The notes beneath the pieces are model-generated. The model had not been told where the DNA came from, did not search any database, and was given only the letters and a program-made list of their open reading frames with translations. A stretch of 20,546 bases of DNA from Actinomycetes bacterium (GTDB lineage Bacteria; Actinomycetota; Actinomycetes; Mycobacteriales; Mycobacteriaceae): contig JAEWRC010000090.1 in the NCBI GenBank assembly GCA_023460175.1, positions 1 to 20,546 of the forward strand, in the 5' to 3' direction. Position 1 is the stretch's first letter, and every line of letters starts with the position of its first letter. Positions 1-6,795 of this stretch are shown here, one piece after another. The position numbers and the translations under genes were made by a program.

Positions 1-1529
1 TGGGTGCGGTGGGGGGGGGGGGGGGGGGGGGGTGGGGGCTCGGGCGGGGGGGGGGGGGGCGGTTCCACGGTGTCGGACACCACCGGAATCGTGAAACTGG
101 TGGGTGGGCTGGGTTCGGTGCTCGTCGACTGGGTGGTCAGCGTGTAGGCGACGCCACCGAAGGCGACCAGCGCGATCGCGGCGGCCCCGCCGATCGCGAA
201 CTGCGGCACCCGGTACCAGGGTCGCTTCGGGGCCTCGATCTCCCCGGTCGACGGGGTGTACTCGATCTGCGGCCGGGCCCCGGTCTCGTCGATGGCGTAC
301 GGGTTGGACGCGGCGTACGGATTGTCCCCGGTGTAGTGGTCGGGGCCGGTGTAGGGCACGGGGTCGGCGACGGCGTCGTCGTCCTGCGACCAGGCCAGCG
401 CGCGGAACGTGGAGGACTGCGAGGGATCGGGCGCGACGACGGGCAGCCCGGCGCCGGCGGTGGCGGCGTCGCCGATCGCGGTGCCGATTCCGGTGGGTGC
501 CTCGGCATCCGGGCGTGCGGCGGTCAGCGCGGCGCCGACCGCGGCGTCCAGGTCGGGACGCGGGGTGGTCACCACCTCGGCCCGGCTCAGCTCGGAAAGC
601 CGCTGCGTGACAAGCGGAATGCTGGCACCGCCGCCGACGGTGGCGACCGCGGTGATGTTGGACCACACCAGCCGGTGCCGGTCGAGCAACTCGTCCAGCG
701 CGGTCAGCACGCCGCTGACCGGTTCGGCGATGGCGGCTTCCAATTCGGTTCGGGTGAGCCTGATCTCGGAGCTGAACCCGGGCAGGTCGACCGGCAGGGG
801 CGTGGCGGTCTCGGCCGACAGCCTTTCCTTGGCGCGTCGGCATTCGTCGCGCAGCCGGACCAGTGAGCCCACCGCGGCGGTCGCCGACGGGTCGGCCTCC
901 CCGCGCTGGGAGATGCCGGCCAGCACCGTGGTCAGCAACGCCTGATCGATCTGGTCGCCGGAGAAGTCCGGGTGGCGCAGGGTTTCGCCGATCGGCTGGA
1001 ATCCGTTCTCGGCGTCGGCCAACGTGATGCTGGTGCCGCTGGCGCCGAAGTCCAGCAACGCGACGATGCCGTTGCCGGTCAGACCGGGATTGGTCTGCAG
1101 CGCCGTCAGCGCCGTGGTCGCATCCGCGACCACGCGCGGGGCGACGCCGTTCGGGGACAACACCGGGTGCTCGCGCAGTGCGGCGCTGAACGCCCGCACG
1201 GTCCCCGAGGGCCAGTACGACGGCACCGCGATGACCAGGTCGGCGGCCGGAGTGTCCAGCATCGATGCGAGCGCCGCGATCAGCAACCGGTCGGCGCTGT
1301 GGCTCGACCCGTCCGGGGCCACCAGCGGCACCGGATCCCCGACACGTTCGACGAAGCCCCGGAGCACCTGCCCCGGCTCGTTGAGATTCGGATTCTCCGA
1401 CGGCAGACCCACTTCCGGCGGGCGGTGCGGGTACAGCGTCAGTACGGCGCGGCGCGTCAGCGGTGAAGCTCCAACACGCGCCACGACCAGGTTGGTCGTC
1501 CCGATGGACAACCCTGAGGGCTCCGTCAC
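1..1529 (-). CDS. Membrane-anchored Hsp70-like protein with proline-rich tail (3' end outside window)
   Basis: The 509 visible codons begin at a GTG preceded by AAGG/GAGG; the C-terminus lies beyond the left edge. The N-terminal ~400 residues have an Hsp70/actin-like ATPase fold: a phosphate-1-like SIGTTN at residues 8-13, a phosphate-2-like LLDFGASGTS near 155-170, and an adenosine-type VGGGASIP near 296-303. The Asp normally in the first motif (DLGTTN) is Ser8 here, so ATP hydrolysis may be weak or absent. An acidic linker leads to one membrane span at about 443-462 (FAIGGAAAIALVAFGG), then a short Pro/Thr-rich segment and an almost pure polyproline tail encoded by C14 and C22 runs. No substrate-binding domain of DnaK type is seen. 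I recall similar architecture in M. tuberculosis Rv0312 and Rv2264c. The role is unknown; a cell-envelope scaffold or stress function would be inference. Confident about the family, not the function. Confidence 0.85.
   Translation of the reverse strand, partial: MTEPSGLSIGTTNLVVARVGASPLTRRAVLTLYPHRPPEVGLPSENPNLNEPGQVLRGFVERVGDPVPLVAPDGSSHSADRLLIAALASMLDTPAADLVIAVPSYWPSGTVRAFSAALREHPVLSPNGVAPRVVADATTALTALQTNPGLTGNGIVALLDFGASGTSITLADAENGFQPIGETLRHPDFSGDQIDQALLTTVLAGISQRGEADPSATAAVGSLVRLRDECRRAKERLSAETATPLPVDLPGFSSEIRLTRTELEAAIAEPVSGVLTALDELLDRHRLVWSNITAVATVGGGASIPLVTQRLSELSRAEVVTTPRPDLDAAVGAALTAARPDAEAPTGIGTAIGDAATAGAGLPVVAPDPSQSSTFRALAWSQDDDAVADPVPYTGPDHYTGDNPYAASNPYAIDETGARPQIEYTPSTGEIEAPKRPWYRVPQFAIGGAAAIALVAFGGVAYTLTTQSTSTEPSPPTSFTIPVVSDTVEPPPPPPPEPPPPPPPPPHRT
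11..59. repeat. Long homopolymeric G tracts (G22 and G14)
   Basis: The + strand has 22 consecutive G at 11-32 and 14 consecutive G at 46-59, with another five-G run between them. On the coding strand they are C runs read as proline codons in the Hsp70-like gene. Such lengths are prone to slipped-strand indels and also to sequencing or polymerase error, so the exact lengths should not be trusted. Confidence 0.9.
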
Positions 1530-1620
1530 TACCTCTACCTTGCGTCCTACAGGGGCTGCGGCCAGTGCTCCACCCTAGACCCCGCGCACACCCGGTCGGG
1601 CCAGCGACTCGGTCACGAAG

Positions 1621-2673
1621 CTATGACGACGCCATCCGGGTGGTCCACGCCAACGGCAGTTTTCCCATGGTGGCAAACCCGGCCGGGGCCGCGCACACCG
1701 CCGCAACGGCGTTCACAGCCTGCATCGCGGTGGCGATGCTCGCCGAGCGCACGTGCTCGGACATGGGGACGTCGCGGGTGAAGCTGGCCAGGGTCATCAG
1801 GTGGGCCTGCAGCGACGGTGTGCCCTCGAGGGTGATGGTCCAGCCGTGCCGGGGTGTCGGCCAGTGTGCGGGCTGCGGTTCGCCGACCGTCCACAGCGTT
1901 TCCACCTCGATGCGGGTGCGTCCGGCCGAGCGGCCCGTCCACCGCCAGCGCTGCCCGGCCACGGTGCCGGCGCGCAGCGTTCGCCCGCACACGTCCCGGT
2001 CGGCGGTCGCGGTGAGCAACTCGAGGTCGGTGCTCACCTCGTCCAGGTGGGCGCCCAGCGCCTCGCCGAGCAGCCAAACCTGTTGCTGGAAAAGGTCACT
2101 GGTATAGCGCAGGCTCTCGGTCTCGGCCGATACCTCGGCGGGGTCGGCGCCGAACCGCATCTGATCGAAGGTGATGTCCACGCTGTCGTACACCGACCAG
2201 TCCGCGCGTTCCTGCACGGTGACGTGTTCGACCTCGCGGCACATCCCGGCCATGGCCAGCGGCAGCACCGCACCGAGGTTGCCGGGGTTCAGCCCTGTGC
2301 CGTGCAGCGTCGCGCGACCGCCCTCGCAGGCCGCCCGCAGTCGGTCCCGGTCGACGGCATCCATGCGTTCGGGGTGGAATGCGAAAGCGGTGGTGACGAC
2401 GTTGATTCCGGCGCGCAGGATGGCGCACACGTCGTCGACCGAGGGGGTGCGGGGTGTGTAGAGCACGCAGTCGATGCCGGCGAGCGGGCCGACGTCGGTG
2501 CGCGCGGCGATCCCGACGGCCTCGCGGTCGACGAGGAGACCGGCGTCCACGCCGTTCTTGTCCTCGGAGTAGACCTTGACGCCGGCGAGTTCGAGGTCGG
2601 GGTGATCCAGGATGCCGCGCAGCGCCTCGCGGCCGACGGCGCCGGTGGCCCACTGCAGGACCCGGTAGGTCAC
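1621..2673 (-). CDS. NAD(P)-dependent dehydrogenase, dihydrodipicolinate reductase/amine dehydrogenase-like
   Basis: This 350-aa protein opens with a Rossmann beta-alpha-beta (YRVLQWATGAVGREALRGIL, glycine motif at residues 10-14), and the following segments (GVKVYSEDKNGVDAG, then the LYTPRTPSVDD region) are typical of DapB-like and 2,4-diaminopentanoate-dehydrogenase-like oxidoreductases. The C-terminal two thirds would be the substrate-binding/dimer domain. I chose GTG at 2673 because it lies 4 nt after the stop of the upstream 410-aa gene and starts exactly at the Rossmann fold; a longer frame upstream only overlaps that gene. It is probably co-transcribed with that gene from the promoter near 3920. 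Substrate unknown; mycobacterial genomes carry many such paralogues often linked to lipid or steroid degradation, but nothing here identifies a pathway. Confidence 0.85.
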   Translation of the reverse strand: MTYRVLQWATGAVGREALRGILDHPDLELAGVKVYSEDKNGVDAGLLVDREAVGIAARTDVGPLAGIDCVLYTPRTPSVDDVCAILRAGINVVTTAFAFHPERMDAVDRDRLRAACEGGRATLHGTGLNPGNLGAVLPLAMAGMCREVEHVTVQERADWSVYDSVDITFDQMRFGADPAEVSAETESLRYTSDLFQQQVWLLGEALGAHLDEVSTDLELLTATADRDVCGRTLRAGTVAGQRWRWTGRSAGRTRIEVETLWTVGEPQPAHWPTPRHGWTITLEGTPSLQAHLMTLASFTRDVPMSEHVRSASIATAMQAVNAVAAVCAAPAGFATMGKLPLAWTTRMASS

Positions 2674-2677
2674 CGGG

Positions 2678-3910
2678 TCAGACCACGGTGAGCGGGAGCG
2701 ACTTTCGCTCCTCGAAGACGAAGGTCGCACCGCCACTGAACTTGGCGACCTCCACCTCCGAGGCCAGCTTGTGCGCGGTGTCGCCGACGCTGAATTCCAG
2801 CGTCCAGTCGGTGTCGGTGCCCGTGACGTGCACGTCGATGTGCGGGTCGATCGCGGTGGCGATGGCCTGCAGCGGCCGGGTTTCCCCCGGTGTGCACAGC
2901 GCGATCCAGGTGCCGTCGTCGTGGGCGACGCTGCGGTGCACGTGCATGCGGCCGCCCTCGAACTCGGCGTCGACGTAGCCGTTCGGGTTGACCAGCGGGT
3001 GCAGTTCGAGCGTGCGCAGCACCCCGTCGATGCCGTCGGGCAGCTTGAGCGCCTTGTGGATTCGCTCCGCGGCCAGTCCCGCGAGGCCGATCAGCTGCTT
3101 GGTGCAGATGTCGCGGGCCTGCGACTCGTCGGTGGCGCGGCCCTTGACCGCCAGCACGAAGGACAGGTTGAGCAGCTGCATCTGCAGGCACACCTCGTCG
3201 GCCAGCCGGACGAGAGCCGACTTGGAGTACGCAGCAAAGTCGAAGTCGCTGACCAGGGGGCCGGAGTAGTCGGACTGCCCCTCGTCGTCGGGATCGATGG
3301 GCGCCAATTCCCAACTGGCGGCGCGGGTCTTCTCGATGATCGCCAGCGGCGGCAGACCCGACACCTCGGGGTAGGACTCGTCGATGATCACCGTCCACGC
3401 GCAGTGCGGTTCGCGATCGGCGGGGGTGCGCGGCGGCCGGTGGATGGGCCGGATCTGGGTGCGGGGGTTGGTGGCCACCGCGGTGGCGTCGAACGTCGGG
3501 TCCTCGATGTCGTGGCACATGCCGCGGACGTACTCGTCGCCCATGGGCTCGACGTCCAGCAGTGCGCCGCAGTGGTCGAGGTAGAACTCGCCGTGCCAGC
3601 GATCGTGCAGGATGTAGCGGAAGTCCATGAACTGCGGCGGGGCGCCGATGTCGAGTTGCATGCCCTTGAAGATGGTGGGCACGTCGTCGCCCTCGAAGTT
3701 CAGCGCGCGCTGCATGCGCTTGGTGTAGATCGGGCTGGCCCCGGCCCACTCCTCGATGGCGATCTGCAGCATTTCTTCCCGGCCGAAATTACTGATGCAC
3801 CAGGCCATTCCGGACCGGTCGATCATCTGGCCGATGAGTAGCAGTTCGGGCAGCAGCGTCGCGAGTTCGGCGCGCGACAAAGATTCGAAGCGACTGGGGG
3901 CTGTAGTCAC
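2678..3910 (-). CDS. Conserved protein of unknown function, 410 aa (Rv0311-like by synteny)
   Basis: A soluble 410-aa protein with no signal peptide or membrane span. I do not recognise an enzyme family. Its centre holds a striking Cys/His/acidic cluster: HC at 113-114, E121, CHDIED at 132-137, D141 and H157 in RPIHRPPR. This could be a metal or cofactor site or a catalytic cysteine site (inference). The first 100 residues are helical (SLSRAELATLLPELLLIGQM; EEMLQIAIEEW), the last 150 look beta-rich. The start is GTG 3910, placed 6 nt after a TATGTT -10 element, suggesting a leaderless mRNA. It lies 4 nt upstream of the NAD(P)-dependent dehydrogenase gene and divergent from a TetR gene that may control both. 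From memory, the position next to the Hsp70-like and SnoaL-like genes matches Rv0311 of M. tuberculosis, also uncharacterised. Confidence 0.85.
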   Translation of the reverse strand: MTTAPSRFESLSRAELATLLPELLLIGQMIDRSGMAWCISNFGREEMLQIAIEEWAGASPIYTKRMQRALNFEGDDVPTIFKGMQLDIGAPPQFMDFRYILHDRWHGEFYLDHCGALLDVEPMGDEYVRGMCHDIEDPTFDATAVATNPRTQIRPIHRPPRTPADREPHCAWTVIIDESYPEVSGLPPLAIIEKTRAASWELAPIDPDDEGQSDYSGPLVSDFDFAAYSKSALVRLADEVCLQMQLLNLSFVLAVKGRATDESQARDICTKQLIGLAGLAAERIHKALKLPDGIDGVLRTLELHPLVNPNGYVDAEFEGGRMHVHRSVAHDDGTWIALCTPGETRPLQAIATAIDPHIDVHVTGTDTDWTLEFSVGDTAHKLASEVEVAKFSGGATFVFEERKSLPLTVV

Positions 3911-3917
3911 GCTTCCA

Positions 3918-3953
3918 ACATAGAGTCGTCAATGTTATAAAGTCAACAATGAC
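3918..3953. promoter_or_regulatory. Divergent leaderless promoters with TetR operator candidate
   Basis: Only 38 bp separate the two divergent starts. An inverted repeat GTCAATGTT-N8-AACAATGAC (3928-3936 and 3945-3953, 8 of 9 bases complementary) covers the region and runs into the tetR start codon. Leftward: TTGACT, an 18-nt spacer, then TATGTT (about 3917-3922) ending 6 nt before GTG 3910. Rightward: TAAAGT (3938-3943) ends 5 nt before ATG 3949. Both spacings fit leaderless transcription, common in mycobacteria. Binding of the TetR protein here would block both promoters. Confidence 0.6.
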
Positions 3954-4545
3954 ATCTGTAACCCCGACCCGCCGCACCACCGCGCCCCGCAAGCGCGGCG
4001 ACGAGACGCGCGCGAAGATCATCGACGAGACCGTGCGGTGCATCGTCGAGGAGGGGTTCCCCGCCGCCACCGCCAAGCACGTCGCCGAACGCGCGGGCGT
4101 GACCTGGGGTGTGATCCAGTACCACTTCGGCGACCGCAACGGACTACTCATGGCCGTCGTCGACGACGGCGTGGCCCGCCTGGTCGAAAGTCTCTCCACC
4201 GCCGAGGTCGGCGGTCTGCCGCTGATGCAGCGGATCGAAACCGTCGTCGACATCGCCTGGCAGTGCTACAGCAGCCCGACGTCAAGAGCCGCGTTCGAGA
4301 TCCTGCAGGCCACCCGCGGTGGCTTGGGCGGCGCGTCCCGGCAACACCTGCTCGACATGAACGACGCCGTCAGCGCACTGGGCCGGCTGATCTCCGAGGA
4401 TCCCGCCGATCATCAAGTGGCCGAGGTGATCTGGGCTGCGCTGCGGGGCATGGTACTGGCTGACATGATCGTCGGTGTGCCCGTCGACTGGCAGCGTGAG
4501 CGCGCCACGCTGATCGACATGGCCGCACGCTACCTACAGCCGTAA
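3949..4545 (+). CDS. TetR/AcrR family transcriptional regulator
   Basis: A 198-aa protein with a basic N-terminal arm (TRRTTAPRKRGDETRAK) and a classic TetR helix-turn-helix at about residues 20-66, with recognition helix VTWGVIQYHF at 51-60 followed by GDRNGLL. The C-terminal ~130 residues form the helical ligand-binding/dimerisation domain, which gives no clue to the ligand. Length is normal for the family. The gene begins 38 bp from the divergent 410-aa gene, and a near-palindrome between them is the likely operator, so autoregulation and control of the leftward pair is the simplest model (inference). Its TAA stop abuts the stop of the convergent membrane protein gene with no intervening base. 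Confidence 0.92.
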   Translation: MTSVTPTRRTTAPRKRGDETRAKIIDETVRCIVEEGFPAATAKHVAERAGVTWGVIQYHFGDRNGLLMAVVDDGVARLVESLSTAEVGGLPLMQRIETVVDIAWQCYSSPTSRAAFEILQATRGGLGGASRQHLLDMNDAVSALGRLISEDPADHQVAEVIWAALRGMVLADMIVGVPVDWQRERATLIDMAARYLQP

Positions 4546-5337
4546 TCAGCGATCGGTGGCCGGTGTCGGACTCGGCGCGAGTTTGGACACCAGCGCGTTC
4601 GTGATCACCCCGACCACGATCATCGCGATGCCCACCGCATCCGGCAGCGCGTCGGTCACCCAGCCGAAGATTCCGGCGATGAGGACGAACATCGGCGCCC
4701 AATCGAACAGCGTGATCATCGACGGCGCGGGCTCCGCCTCGCCTCTTCCGGCAGCGTCCTTGGCCGATGCGTAGTCCGGATAGAACTCGGTGAAGGACAC
4801 CGCGAAGAAGATGGCCGCCAACTGCAGCACCCAGCCGGTCCAGAAGTCGTCGGGATTGTGCAGGACGAGCACGCCGACCGTGCCGATGATCGTCGAGAAC
4901 GTGAAGGCCGCGGCCCACACCGCGGAGATGACGTAGTTGATCCTGAGGAACACCGGCGTACCCCAATACTCCTCGGGCGCCTGCTCCTTCGCGTACGGGA
5001 GGGTGAACGGTTTTCGCACGATCAGTGTGGCGATGACGAACAACGCCAGGCACAGGTTCGTCAGCTCGCCGGCCCACATCTCCATCCAACGGATCGCCCC
5101 GTCGGAGGCGAACAATCCGACGACGGCCAGGACCGCGAAGAACAACGCGCCGAAGGCTTCCAATGCGTGGATCGAGATGCCGCGCCGCTTGCCGAGCCAC
5201 ATGGTGAGCAGCGTCAGGCCCAGCGCGGAGCAGACCGCCTCCTCGAAACGCCCGGGCGAGGACAGCACAGACATCAGGATCCAGGGCGCGATGCCCGACA
5301 GCGGGGAGCGCAGGTATCCATCGAGGAACCGGATCAT
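4546..5337 (-). CDS. Polytopic membrane protein of unknown function
   Basis: A 263-aa protein with six to seven hydrophobic segments (for example SALGLTLLTMWLG, GALFFAVLAVVGLFA, LCLALFVIATLIV, FTFSTIIGTVGVLVL, LQLAAIFFAVSFTEF, APMFVLIAGIFGW, GIAMIVVGVITNALV). Between them are charged loops such as WLGKRRG and FYPDYASAKDAAGR. I do not recognise the family. The frame stays open upstream to about 5910, but that part lies antisense to the SnoaL-like gene. ATG 5337 is chosen because it begins just before the first hydrophobic stretch and lies 7 nt after a TATTCT hexamer, with no Shine-Dalgarno sequence, consistent with a leaderless mRNA. It is convergent with tetR (stop codons adjacent) and divergent from the SnoaL-like gene about 60 bp away. 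Confidence 0.75.
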   Translation of the reverse strand: MIRFLDGYLRSPLSGIAPWILMSVLSSPGRFEEAVCSALGLTLLTMWLGKRRGISIHALEAFGALFFAVLAVVGLFASDGAIRWMEMWAGELTNLCLALFVIATLIVRKPFTLPYAKEQAPEEYWGTPVFLRINYVISAVWAAAFTFSTIIGTVGVLVLHNPDDFWTGWVLQLAAIFFAVSFTEFYPDYASAKDAAGRGEAEPAPSMITLFDWAPMFVLIAGIFGWVTDALPDAVGIAMIVVGVITNALVSKLAPSPTPATDR

Positions 5338-5344
5338 GATCAGC

Positions 5345-5350
5345 AGAATA
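5345..5350 (-). promoter_or_regulatory. -10 hexamer TATTCT of possible leaderless promoter
   Basis: TATTCT on the minus strand ends 7 nt before the chosen ATG of the membrane protein. There is no convincing -35 box. It supports the ATG at 5337 but is only a short match. Confidence 0.35.
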
Positions 5351-5406
5351 TGCCTATCCGGAGCAAAGTTCGGGGCAGTTCGACGGGTTGTGTTGCAATG
5401 GTGGCC

Positions 5407-5862
5407 ATGAGCGATCTCGAGGACATCAAGCAGGTCAAGTACCGGTACCTGCGGGCGCTGGACACCAAGAAGTGGGGCGAGTTCGCCGCGACGCTGACCG
5501 AGGACATCGTCGGCGACTACGGATCCTCGCTCGGCGAGAAACACCACTTCACCGATCGCGACTCGCTCGTGGCCTTCATGCGTAATGCGCTGCCCGCCAA
5601 TGTGATCAGCGAACACCGCGTCACCCATCCCGAGATCACCATCGACGGCGACGAGGCCACCGGGACGTGGTACCTCCAGGACCGGGTGATCGTCGCCGAC
5701 TTCGACTTCATGCTGATCGGCGCGGCGTTCTACCAGGACCGGTACCGCCGGACGCCCGATGGGTGGAAGATCTGCGCCACCGGTTACGACCGCACCTACG
5801 AGGCCACGATGTCGTTGAAGGGGTTGGACTTCAAGCTGACGCCCGGTGCAGCGCTGGGATAA
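5407..5862 (+). CDS. SnoaL/NTF2-like protein (nuclear transport factor 2 fold)
   Basis: A 151-aa protein of the SnoaL-like polyketide cyclase/hydroxylase superfamily, a small alpha+beta cone fold. Diagnostic parts are the N-terminal helix DLEDIKQVKYRYLRALDTKKWGEF, the TEDIVGDYGSS strand, EHRVTHPEITIDGDEATGTWYLQD in the middle, and YQDRYRRTPDGWKICATGYDRTYE near the end. Such proteins act as isomerases, dehydratases or ligand-binding proteins, and the substrate cannot be told here. ATG 5407 is used; an in-frame ATG at 5398 would add three residues, and neither has a good ribosome site. In M. tuberculosis I recall Rv0310c, a similar protein, in this position. A palindromic terminator lies downstream, shared with the convergent transpeptidase-like gene. 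Confidence 0.85.
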   Translation: MSDLEDIKQVKYRYLRALDTKKWGEFAATLTEDIVGDYGSSLGEKHHFTDRDSLVAFMRNALPANVISEHRVTHPEITIDGDEATGTWYLQDRVIVADFDFMLIGAAFYQDRYRRTPDGWKICATGYDRTYEATMSLKGLDFKLTPGAALG

Positions 5863-5942
5863 GTGGCCAGGGAGTGTCCCCTCCCCAACGAGACGACGAG
5901 TGTCGGACACGATTGCGCTGACACATTTTTGGGTGACGGGAT

Positions 5943-5968
5943 ACCTGTCCGCGGCGCCGCGGACAGGT
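5943..5968. terminator. 26-bp perfect palindrome between convergent genes, likely bidirectional terminator
   Basis: ACCTGTCCGCGGC followed directly by its exact reverse complement gives a very GC-rich hairpin in RNA from either strand. It sits between the SnoaL-like stop (5862) and the L,D-transpeptidase-like stop (5978). No T-tract follows it, as is common for mycobacterial terminators; a weak GTGTC/GACAC hairpin followed by ATTTTT lies just to the left (5900-5930). A protein-binding palindrome is the alternative. Confidence 0.6.
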
Positions 5969-5977
5969 CCTAATGTG

Positions 5978-6637
5978 CTACTGCTTCGTCACCGCGATCA
6001 CCGCACCGGGTCGCAGCCAGCGCATGATCTGCACCAAAGTCCCGTCGTCGATCCCGACGCAGCCAGCCGTCGGGCCGCCGTCGGTGGTGTGCACGAAGAA
6101 CGCGCCGCCCTTACCCGGGATCCGCTCCTTGTTCACGCCCATGACGACGGCGTGCTTGTACTGCGGGATATGCAAGTTCTCGGTGCCGCTGCTCAGATTG
6201 GTGTTGAACGCGCACTGGTCCTTCTTGCAGACCTGCATCGTGTTGTATGTCGGGCTCTTCATGTCCCCGTCCCACCAGTGATCCCGAGTGACCTGGACAT
6301 ACTGGAGTCCGCCGCCGGGATTGGGATCGGTGCCGAAAGCGAAGTCCAGGCTGTAAACCCCCATCGGGGTCATCATCGATCCGTCGAAGTGATCCTTCGA
6401 CATGCCCTTGGACCCGATCTTCGCGGGAACGCCTGCGGACACCGGTTGCCACCCGCCGGCACCGCGCTGCCATACATCCAACTTCGCATCCGAACCGCCG
6501 ACGCCGGTCACCGCCAGTACCTGCGTTGCATTCCCGACGCTCTGCGCAAACCACGGCGTGTAGTCGGCGATACTGGTCGGCGCCGTTAGGAGGGCCAGAC
6601 AAGCAGCAGTCGTCAGCACACTCAATAGTCGGCGCAC
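5978..6637 (-). CDS. Exported L,D-transpeptidase (YkuD)-like protein
   Basis: From GTG 6637 the product is 219 aa, with a signal peptide (MRRLLSVLTTAACLALL, likely cleavage near residue 24), so it acts outside the membrane. The C-terminal region resembles YkuD catalytic domains: FFVHTTDGGPTAGCVGIDDG with His183 and putative nucleophile Cys193, though the motif is TAGCVGI rather than the usual SHGCVRM. Known members cross-link peptidoglycan (3-3 links) or attach proteins to it; whether this divergent one is a transpeptidase is uncertain. Cys137 and Cys142 could form a disulfide. The frame is open to 6862, but the upstream part lacks sense and would bury the signal peptide. It matches Rv0309 of M. 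tuberculosis in size and context, by memory. Its promoter must lie in the 158-bp gap shared with the divergent gene at 6796. Confidence 0.82.
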   Translation of the reverse strand: MRRLLSVLTTAACLALLTAPTSIADYTPWFAQSVGNATQVLAVTGVGGSDAKLDVWQRGAGGWQPVSAGVPAKIGSKGMSKDHFDGSMMTPMGVYSLDFAFGTDPNPGGGLQYVQVTRDHWWDGDMKSPTYNTMQVCKKDQCAFNTNLSSGTENLHIPQYKHAVVMGVNKERIPGKGGAFFVHTTDGGPTAGCVGIDDGTLVQIMRWLRPGAVIAVTKQ

Positions 6638-6783
6638 AGGATCATGCTTGCCGAGGCACGTCACCGTTGGGAAACGGATCGGCGTCCACTGCATACCGGG
6701 TGGTCGTGCTTGTGCCGTTTGCGTGCGCCTTCTGGGCAGGGCCTGCTCGCGAATCACTGAATAGCCAGTCTGAGAATCGGCGT

Positions 6784-6789
6784 TACGAT
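6784..6789 (+). promoter_or_regulatory. -10 hexamer TACGAT of probable leaderless promoter
   Basis: TACGAT ends 6 nt before ATG 6796, the spacing expected if transcription starts at the ATG itself. No Shine-Dalgarno sequence precedes the ATG, which fits. It would drive the three overlapping genes that follow. Confidence 0.5.
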
Positions 6790-6795
6790 CACGGA

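Noticed and set aside
9..945. Plus-strand frames starting in the G tract (poly-Gly start)
   Set aside because: The minus frame encodes clear Hsp70 motifs over the same DNA; the plus frames are compositionally biased noise.
5338..5910. Upstream extension of the membrane protein frame
   Set aside because: It is antisense to the SnoaL-like gene, and the hydrophobic protein begins just after ATG 5337.
6638..6795. Extra gene or small RNA in the divergent gap
   Set aside because: No conserved frame or strong hairpin is visible; the gap is most simply two promoters.
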